Below are positions 59,195 to 64,000 of a DNA stretch of 64,000 nucleotides, one piece after another. How positions within the stretch are numbered: position 1 is the stretch's first letter; every line of letters starts with the position of its first letter. The notes beneath the pieces were generated by a model. The model was not told where the DNA came from. It saw nothing but the letters and a program-made list of their open reading frames with translations, and ran no database searches. A program made the position numbers and the translations under genes. The DNA is from Halohasta salina (GTDB taxonomy: Archaea > Halobacteriota > Halobacteria > Halobacteriales > Haloferacaceae), in the NCBI RefSeq assembly GCF_024178165.1, contig NZ_JAMZIE010000001.1:682001-746000 (forward strand), given 5' to 3'.

Positions 59195-59555
59195 ATAAGC
59201 CGTCATCGGGGATCCGGCAAAAACGTTGCGAGTCGGCACGCCCGTGAGGATCCGACACAGCATACCGACCTACTTATACAGAATCGTGAACAGGTTCGCG
59301 GTTCTCCGGCCGACGTGTGCAGTGTCGTGAATACATTCGCTGATCCGTGTGTACACATCCCACACGAACGATCGTGATATATCTGTGCCTGCCGGCAGAT
59401 CTCACACACATTCGTCGAAATATTGGGCTCAAAACCACATTATATGTGCTTATTTCGTGTTAGGCTATGGCTACTAGGTAAGAATCTGCCGAAACGACTA
59501 CTGTGTTTCGGATACCCACACAACGTTTAAGCGAGTCGGAGCGCTACCTGTAGAT
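59195..59555. other. 361-base intergenic region with hairpins and several TATA-like sites
   Basis: No protein is supported. It contains a 361-base region lower in GC than its neighbours, with TATA-like ACTTATACA (about 59272), TGATATATC (about 59376) and TTATATG (about 59443). Palindromes: TGTGTACACA (59348-59357), ACGATCGT (59368-59375), CTGCCGGCAG (59389-59398). A hairpin can form from GTGA and ATCTG (59374-59385) with CAGAT and TCAC (59396-59405). This could be a small RNA gene or a complex regulatory region for guaB and the downstream genes. Confidence 0.4.
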
Positions 59556-59753
59556 ATGCGCACCCAGTGGAACACCGCATCGCGCACGGCCGGTATCGAG
59601 CAGCAGCGCTCCGGCAGTCGCTTTACACCGCTGCGCAAGCAGTCGGCGGTATCCACACTGGGAAACGGGTTCGGCGTCGTCGGCAACCACGCCGAGCGAG
59701 CCCGTCGGGAGTTGCGACCCTATCGCCGGTTGGCCGCTGGTGACGGCCATTAG
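59556..59753 (+). CDS. Small basic protein of unknown function
   Basis: 65 residues from the ATG at 59556 (MRTQWNTASRTAGIEQQRS; later HAERARRELRPYRRLAAGDGH). Rich in Arg, which is unusual for a haloarchaeal protein. The best support is a TATA-like GTTTAAG about 30 bases upstream and the six-base gap before the next gene on the same strand. Opposite-strand frames at the same place are shorter. Coding is plausible but not certain. Confidence 0.45.
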   Translation: MRTQWNTASRTAGIEQQRSGSRFTPLRKQSAVSTLGNGFGVVGNHAERARRELRPYRRLAAGDGH

Positions 59754-59759
59754 TCGGGT

Positions 59760-60686
59760 ATGAGCGTTTCACAACACCCAGTCGCACTCCAGTTGGAGCG
59801 GCGCGTGGGTGGTGCCACCCGGCTACTGGCGACGGTGATGGCGCTGCCGTTGGTCGACGGGATCTTCGTGGCGCTGTTGTTGGCGGGGACCCTCGATTCG
59901 CCGCTGGGCATGCTCGAAACCGGGCTGCTCATCTTCGGCGGGTCGGCCACCGTGGCCGTGATCCTTGCGGAGATGGACGACAGCCCGCGGGCGCTGGTCG
60001 GCCCGATCCTGCTGATCGGCGCGGTCGTCGTGCCGGTGGCCGCCATCGAGGCCGTCTTCGCGGTGACCATCGAGAGCGTCCTCGATATGGCCGTCTTCGA
60101 GCGGTTCGCCGGGCTAGTGATCCTGACGGTCGCCGCCCAGACCGCTAGCTCGAAACTCGGCGAGTTGTTGCCGAGTCCCGGCGTCATCATCGGGCTGGGA
60201 TTGATCGCTAGCCTCCGGCCGGACGGGCTGGTGATCGACCCGCTTGTCGACCCCGCGTTGATCGGCCGGGCGGCCGCGACCGCCGGCATCGGCGTCGCTT
60301 TCGCGCTCGTGGTGGCGCTTGTCGCTCCCCAATTACGGGGCCGCGTCGACATCGACCGGTTCCGGTTCGGGAGTTCAGTCGCCCTCGGTGTGCTCGCCTT
60401 ACCGATCCTCGGCGTCCTGGAGACCGACGCGCCGATCGCACTGGCGGTGTTGGTGGTCGCTGCGCTGTTCGCCTACGACCCCGAGGCCGCCACCGACCGC
60501 CCCGAGGAGGTCGACGCCGACCGATCGGCCGGGGTAGCCGACGCTGCGGCCCCCCGCGACGAGTCGGTGCTCACCGGCGAGGATCCCGCGGCCACGATGG
60601 CCGTCGACCCCGAGCCGTCGACCGCCAGCGGCGACGTCGGCTACGGCGCGCCCGGCGAGGACAGCTCGCGGGCTCCGTGGCTCTGA
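59760..60686 (+). CDS. Multi-helix membrane protein (DUF5794-like)
   Basis: 308 residues with about seven hydrophobic helices (TRLLATVMALPLVDGIFVALLLAG, ILLIGAVVVPVAAIEAVFAV, LVILTVAAQTASSKLGELLPS, TAGIGVAFALVVALVAP, VALGVLALPILGVL). A long acidic soluble tail follows residue 240 (PEEVDADRSAGVADAA). It matches my memory of the DUF5794 family that sits beside the zinc-ribbon DUF5795 gene in Halobacteria, as here. Function unknown. Confidence 0.75.
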   Translation: MSVSQHPVALQLERRVGGATRLLATVMALPLVDGIFVALLLAGTLDSPLGMLETGLLIFGGSATVAVILAEMDDSPRALVGPILLIGAVVVPVAAIEAVFAVTIESVLDMAVFERFAGLVILTVAAQTASSKLGELLPSPGVIIGLGLIASLRPDGLVIDPLVDPALIGRAAATAGIGVAFALVVALVAPQLRGRVDIDRFRFGSSVALGVLALPILGVLETDAPIALAVLVVAALFAYDPEAATDRPEEVDADRSAGVADAAAPRDESVLTGEDPAATMAVDPEPSTASGDVGYGAPGEDSSRAPWL

Positions 60687-60751
60687 TCGACTCCCGTCGA
60701 CACTGCTGCCGACACAGGAACATCTTAGGTGCCGAGCGTGCAACGCTCTCC

Positions 60752-60976
60752 ATGAGCAACCGTGTTGTCGAAGGGCGGATGGTCACTGCCGAAACGCTCG
60801 CCGAGTTGATCGAGGGCGAGGCACCAATGGAGGCAACCGCGATCGAAGACGCCGACCGCGAGTGTCCCGATTGCGGCGGCAACGTCATCACTGTGGGCTA
60901 CATGCCCAGCGTGACCGCCTTCGTCACCGGCTACAAATGTCAGGACTGCGAATGGCGCGAGAAGGACGACGAGTAG
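60752..60976 (+). CDS. Small zinc-ribbon protein (DUF5795-like)
   Basis: 74 residues from the ATG at 60752 (MSNRVVEGRMVTAETLAELIEGE). A single four-cysteine ribbon: CPDCGGNVITVGYMPSV and YKCQDCEWREKDDE. It follows the membrane protein gene by 65 bases. Probably binds zinc and a nucleic acid or protein; the family is named only as a DUF. Confidence 0.8.
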   Translation: MSNRVVEGRMVTAETLAELIEGEAPMEATAIEDADRECPDCGGNVITVGYMPSVTAFVTGYKCQDCEWREKDDE

Positions 60977-61051
60977 TCGGTTGCGGGGCCGCCGCCCTCG
61001 GGGAGTTGGGATCGAAACCTCTTTACAACCGATCACGCAAATAGAAGGTGA

Positions 61052-61230
61052 GGGGACGTGGCCAAGCCAGGCATGGCGACTGACTCCAGAGGCCACGCGC
61101 CCGGGACGACACTCCAGACTGATATACCGAGCGACCGACTGATCATCGGCTCGCGTTGACGACCCTCTGGAGTTCCGAGGCGCAGACCGGAGATATCAGT
61201 CGATCGGGGGTTCAAATCCCTCCGTCCCCA
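61052..61230 (+). tRNA. tRNA-Trp (anticodon CCA) with a 105-base intron
   Basis: Acceptor GGGGACG (61052-61058) pairs with CGTCCCC (61223-61229), discriminator A at 61230. Anticodon stem ACTGA (61079-61083) pairs with TCAGT (61196-61200) only after removing an intron. The loop is CTCCAGA, anticodon CCA at 61086-61088. The canonical splice after position 37 makes the intron about 61090-61194. T stem GGGGG/CCTCC-like with loop TTCAAAT. Haloarchaeal tRNA-Trp is known to have an intron of about this length that is a box C/D guide RNA. Confidence 0.96.
61090..61194 (+). ncRNA. Intron-encoded box C/D guide RNA for tRNA-Trp Cm34 and Um39
   Basis: Within the intron: box C-like GGACGAC (61104-61110), guide GACTGATAT (61117-61125), box D' CCGA (61127-61130), box C'-like TTGACGA (61156-61162), guide CTCTGGAGT (61165-61173), box D CCGA (61175-61178). 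By the rule that the residue paired to the fifth base upstream of box D/D' is methylated, the first guide selects U39 of the same tRNA and the second selects C34. Both targets are those known for Haloferax pre-tRNA-Trp, so the call is strong. Confidence 0.9.
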
Positions 61231-61468
61231 TCCCGAAATTAGGTGTTTCTTCACCAAACGTAAACCTTCGAGCCGACGGTCTATTTCGTGTGTGATACGG
61301 CAATAAGCCAAGATACAAACGGACAGGCTCAGCTCTCGCTGTTCGGAACGGATTCGAGGTCGACCAGTAGCCCACTGGCAATCGACTGCGACGCTGGATT
61401 CTACGAATCACTACAACCATCGCTGAAGCGTTGCCGCGTTTTTTGTCGGAGGGATCCAGTGATGGCGT

Positions 61469-61921
61469 ATGGTTGCGGCGTCGACACGCTGGTCGATCTA
61501 CGCCGGCAGCGCCGCGTTCATCGCCGGTGCTGTGGCGGTCGGCTCGCTGGGAGCGATCGCCAGAACACTCAGCACGGTGCTGGGGCTCCCGACCGGCGAC
61601 GCGGCGATCTTGCTCCCCGCACCGGGTGCGGTGCTGGGCGGCGTCGTCTGGTGGGCGGTCGTCGAGCGGCGAGCCGCCGTCGACTACCCCTCCGGAGCAG
61701 CCGCAGGGTGCCTGACGGCGGTGCTCACCGTCGGCGTTTGGACCCTGCTCGTGGCACTCGTCTACGGCCCGGGTGTGATTTTCGTCGGCGAAACTCTGCT
61801 CGTGATTGCGATCGCAGTCGTCGTCACCACCCCATTCGGGGCCGTCATGGGGGTTGCGGTGACCGCCGCCCGACGTCTGGGCCGCGTCGACCCCGCCGAT
61901 AGCTCATCCGGCGTGGAGTAG
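61469..61921 (+). CDS. Four-helix membrane protein of unknown function
   Basis: 150 residues from the ATG at 61469 (MVAASTRWSIYAGSAAFIAGAV). Four hydrophobic helices (YAGSAAFIAGAVAVGSLGAIA, LGGVVWWAVVE, AVLTVGVWTLLVALVYGPGVIFV, LLVIAIAVVVTTPFGAVMGVAV). Family not recognised. The stretch upstream to the tRNA (about 240 bases) holds no gene I can support. Confidence 0.7.
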   Translation: MVAASTRWSIYAGSAAFIAGAVAVGSLGAIARTLSTVLGLPTGDAAILLPAPGAVLGGVVWWAVVERRAAVDYPSGAAAGCLTAVLTVGVWTLLVALVYGPGVIFVGETLLVIAIAVVVTTPFGAVMGVAVTAARRLGRVDPADSSSGVE

Positions 61922-61952
61922 CGACAGTCGACCGTACACGACCCACGACGGC

Positions 61953-63869
61953 TCAGGCTTTCCGCGCGACGCGGACGACGGTCCCGCGATGAATGGCGAA
62001 CAGCCGGTCGTCGCGGTTGAGCAGCCGGATGGGGCCGACGGTCACCGACTCGCCGGCGGCCGGCAGCGGCACGTCGACGGCCCGGACTGAATCACTGGTC
62101 ACGTTTTCGAGAACGATTTCCTCGCCGGCGTCGGTCTCGTTCGCGGGGCCGTCGCCCGTGGTGTCGGTCCCGTTTGCCGAGAGATCGTCTCCCGTGTCGG
62201 TGGCGTTCCCGTCGGTGTCAGTGGCGTTGCCACCGGTGTCGGTCGCGTTCGTCGACTCGACCGGTTCGATGTCGACGCCGAAGCCGGTGTCAGTCGCGTT
62301 GATCGCCAGCCGGTGGCCGGCGACGACGGGTTCGGCGCGGGCAGGTCCAGAGGCGAAGACCGGGCGGCTCTCGTTGTCGTGGGCCAGCCGAATCTGGTAG
62401 GCCATCCCACCGCCGGTAGCCTGCCAGCCGATCCGGGTGGCGGTCACTGTCTCCTGCCACCCGAGGCCGCCGAGCCGGACGGTCGACCGGCCGTCGGCGG
62501 CGAGTTCGCCGGTCGTGGTATCGGTCGACCAGATGTGGCGGTCGGTGTTGCGGACGATCACCCCCGAGGTGTTGTAGCCGCCCCGATCGCCGGCCAGCGC
62601 GGCGGGGATCACGCTGAGCTGGCCGTCGGGGACGTTTTCGCCGTAAGTGACCTCGTAGCCCTCGATCTCGATAGGGTCGCCCGGCAGGGGGGCGTCGCCG
62701 GCGGTCGTGAGGTTGACCGGGATCGCCGGCCCGACGACGACCGAGCAGGCGACGACGACGGCCAGCAATCCGACCTGTCGGTGGGTGATCGAGCCGAACT
62801 CGCCGAGCCAGTCGCGGCTGGCTGGGGCGATCGCAGCGCCGAGCGAGCGGTCGCGACTGGCGGCGTCGACCGCCGAAAACAGCGGTCGGTCGCGGGCGAC
62901 GACGCCGTAGGTCACGATCGCCACGAGGCCGAACACCAGCGCCAGCCCGACTGCCCGGTACAGCACGTAGGTCTCCCCGCCACGAAACCAGTAAATCGCC
63001 CACAGCGATCGGGAGACCGCGAACAACAGCACCCCAATCCAGACGTGGATTACCGGCGGCGGCGACTCATCGCGGAGCCGGAGCAGCCCGATCCCGGCCA
63101 CGACACCGAGCAAAAACCCCAGCATGTGGCCCTGAATAGCGATCGTGGCGAACCACGGCGTGCTGTAGCTGGCCTCGGCGACCGCCACCTGCTGGGGGAG
63201 TCGGACCGCCTCGAGGAGGCGTCCGAGGACTCCTTGGCCGACGCCAGCGACGATCGTGAGAATCGGGTAGCGAACGATGGCGAAGCCGGCGAAGGCGAAA
63301 ACGGTCGTCGAAAAGCCGATCACTGGCCCCAGCGCCACCAGCGTGCTAACGACGCCGAACAGCACGACTGCAGCCGGGAAGACGACGAGCGCGCGGCCGA
63401 CCGGATGGCTCCGGAGTCGACCGAGCGCCCCCGAGCGCTGGTGGTCGGTGTAGTGACCCCACCGGAACTCCGCCAGCGAGCCGAACACCAGCGTTCCCAG
63501 CAGATTGCCGGTGAGGTGGCCGACGCCCGCGTGGGCGAAGCCCGCGACGACCATTCCGGTCGGATCGAAGTAGCTCCAGGCGCGGAACGGCAACACGATC
63601 GGGTCGTTGGGGGTCGAGAGACCGGCCTGCAGGCCGTAGTAGACCGCAAGGAGGAGACCGCAGACAGTGAGGGTGCCCCACGGGACGCCGTAGAGCAGCC
63701 GGCCGGTCAGGGGGTCGACCAGCCGGGCGGGTCGGGGGGAAAGCGCCAGCAGCGTGCCGACCGCCAGCAGGCCCCCAGCCAGCAGGAGGAGCCGCTGGAG
63801 CGGCAGGCCGGCGAGCGCCGCCTCAACGGCCGCAGCGAGCAGCGTGGGGCCGCCAGCGAACGGGGTCAT
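61953..63869 (-). CDS. Rhomboid intramembrane serine protease with large outer domain
   Basis: 638 residues, about 300 longer than most haloarchaeal rhomboids. Six or more helices; the HxxxN-like GHLTGNLLGTLVFG, the catalytic Ser in VIGFSTTVFAFAG (G-x-S) and the catalytic His in IQGHMLGFLLGVVAG are all present. After about residue 388 a predicted outside domain follows with several Asn-Ala-Thr and Asn-Gly-Thr sites in a repeat (NATDTGGNATDTDG), typical of N-glycosylated surface proteins. It cleaves membrane-bound substrates; the target is unknown. Confidence 0.9.
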   Translation of the reverse strand: MTPFAGGPTLLAAAVEAALAGLPLQRLLLLAGGLLAVGTLLALSPRPARLVDPLTGRLLYGVPWGTLTVCGLLLAVYYGLQAGLSTPNDPIVLPFRAWSYFDPTGMVVAGFAHAGVGHLTGNLLGTLVFGSLAEFRWGHYTDHQRSGALGRLRSHPVGRALVVFPAAVVLFGVVSTLVALGPVIGFSTTVFAFAGFAIVRYPILTIVAGVGQGVLGRLLEAVRLPQQVAVAEASYSTPWFATIAIQGHMLGFLLGVVAGIGLLRLRDESPPPVIHVWIGVLLFAVSRSLWAIYWFRGGETYVLYRAVGLALVFGLVAIVTYGVVARDRPLFSAVDAASRDRSLGAAIAPASRDWLGEFGSITHRQVGLLAVVVACSVVVGPAIPVNLTTAGDAPLPGDPIEIEGYEVTYGENVPDGQLSVIPAALAGDRGGYNTSGVIVRNTDRHIWSTDTTTGELAADGRSTVRLGGLGWQETVTATRIGWQATGGGMAYQIRLAHDNESRPVFASGPARAEPVVAGHRLAINATDTGFGVDIEPVESTNATDTGGNATDTDGNATDTGDDLSANGTDTTGDGPANETDAGEEIVLENVTSDSVRAVDVPLPAAGESVTVGPIRLLNRDDRLFAIHRGTVVRVARKA

Positions 63870-63898
63870 CTACCGGCGGGCGCGGGGTGTCGACACGG

Positions 63899-64000
63899 CT
63901 ACAGTTTGCTCTCGGCGTCGTCGGCCAACTCCTTCATCCGCTTGCCGACCCGGCCGGCGTTCGAGAACTCGTCTTCGCTCATCGCCGTGGCCAAGGCATT
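63899..64000 (-). CDS. C-terminal fragment of an unidentified gene (cut by window edge)
   Basis: The frame ends at a TAG at 63899-63901 and stays open to base 64000, giving 33 residues: NALATAMSEDEFSNAGRVGKRM then KELADDAESKL. Charged and helical, resembling the end of a haloarchaeal helical-bundle protein. The family is not recognisable from this fragment. Confidence 0.6.
   Translation of the reverse strand, partial: NALATAMSEDEFSNAGRVGKRMKELADDAESKL

Noticed and set aside
59374-59405. Rho-independent terminator
   Set aside because: The stem is short, has mismatches and is not followed by a T-tract.
61288-61902. 204-codon plus-strand frame next to tRNA-Trp
   Set aside because: Lies in another frame over the four-helix membrane protein and shows a composition typical of a shadow frame.

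Overview
The window looks like an ordinary, gene-dense chromosomal segment of a halophilic archaeon (class Halobacteria). The evidence is high GC, proteins strongly biased to Asp/Glu, archaeal ribosomal stalk proteins, a thermosome, archaeal PriS-GINS, mevalonate and isopentenyl phosphate kinases, HemAT and other soluble transducers, a HalX response regulator, haloarchaea-type small conserved proteins, and a tRNA-Trp gene whose intron carries a box C/D guide RNA. Many genes have a TATA-like element about 25-30 bases before the start codon, as expected for leaderless haloarchaeal transcripts. I see no rRNA, CRISPR array, insertion sequence or prophage. The genus cannot be fixed from what I see.

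Layout. 1-4.4 kb: GNAT acetyltransferase (cut by the edge), PAS/GAF histidine kinase, TRAM protein, TctA-like permease. 4.4-8.0 kb: ribosomal stalk genes rpl1-rpl10-rpl12 and separate rpl11, with cheC on the opposite strand between them. 8.2-12.6 kb: a lipoyl-domain/dihydrolipoamide dehydrogenase fusion, then OsmC and a two-part lipoate-protein ligase, a coherent lipoate neighbourhood. 12.6-20.6 kb: small membrane and lipoproteins, EamA transporter, M42 peptidase, zincin, methyltransferase, winged-helix regulator, glycosyltransferase, amidohydrolase. 20.8-26.3 kb: thermosome, malate:quinone oxidoreductase, HpaI-type aldolase with overlapping D-hydroxyacid dehydrogenase.

26.7-30.2 kb: a signalling island of two cytoplasmic transducers flanking two UspA genes; the first transducer is fused to a degenerate KaiC/RecA-like domain. 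30.2-32.4 kb: gins and priS, overlapping, for replication. 32.5-38.9 kb: DUF892 ferritin-like protein, RND/MMPL exporter, CBS and GNAT proteins, tRNA-Thr, Mrp ATPase, lipoprotein. 39-45.6 kb: isoprenoid genes ipk-mvk and, further on, a squalene synthase, separated by HemAT, a phosphoesterase and an RNA-ligase-like protein that lacks the usual motif I lysine.

45.6-51.9 kb: two overlapping Tat lipoproteins, small proteins, a thioredoxin-like protein and a three-gene operon of membrane-anchored protein, ABC ATPase and FtsX-type permease. 51.9-57.5 kb: potassium channel with zinc ribbon, AEC carrier, a second winged-helix regulator paralogous to the one at 18.5 kb, EamA protein, Lrp regulator with overlapping aminotransferase, HalX regulator. 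57.7-64 kb: guaB, a 360-base structured intergenic region, membrane and zinc-ribbon proteins, intron-bearing tRNA-Trp, rhomboid protease. The main novelty candidates are the transducer-KaiC fusion, the lysine-less RNA ligase-like protein, the shared palindromes near mqo and the second regulator, and the duplicated linker motif of the lipoyl-E3 fusion.
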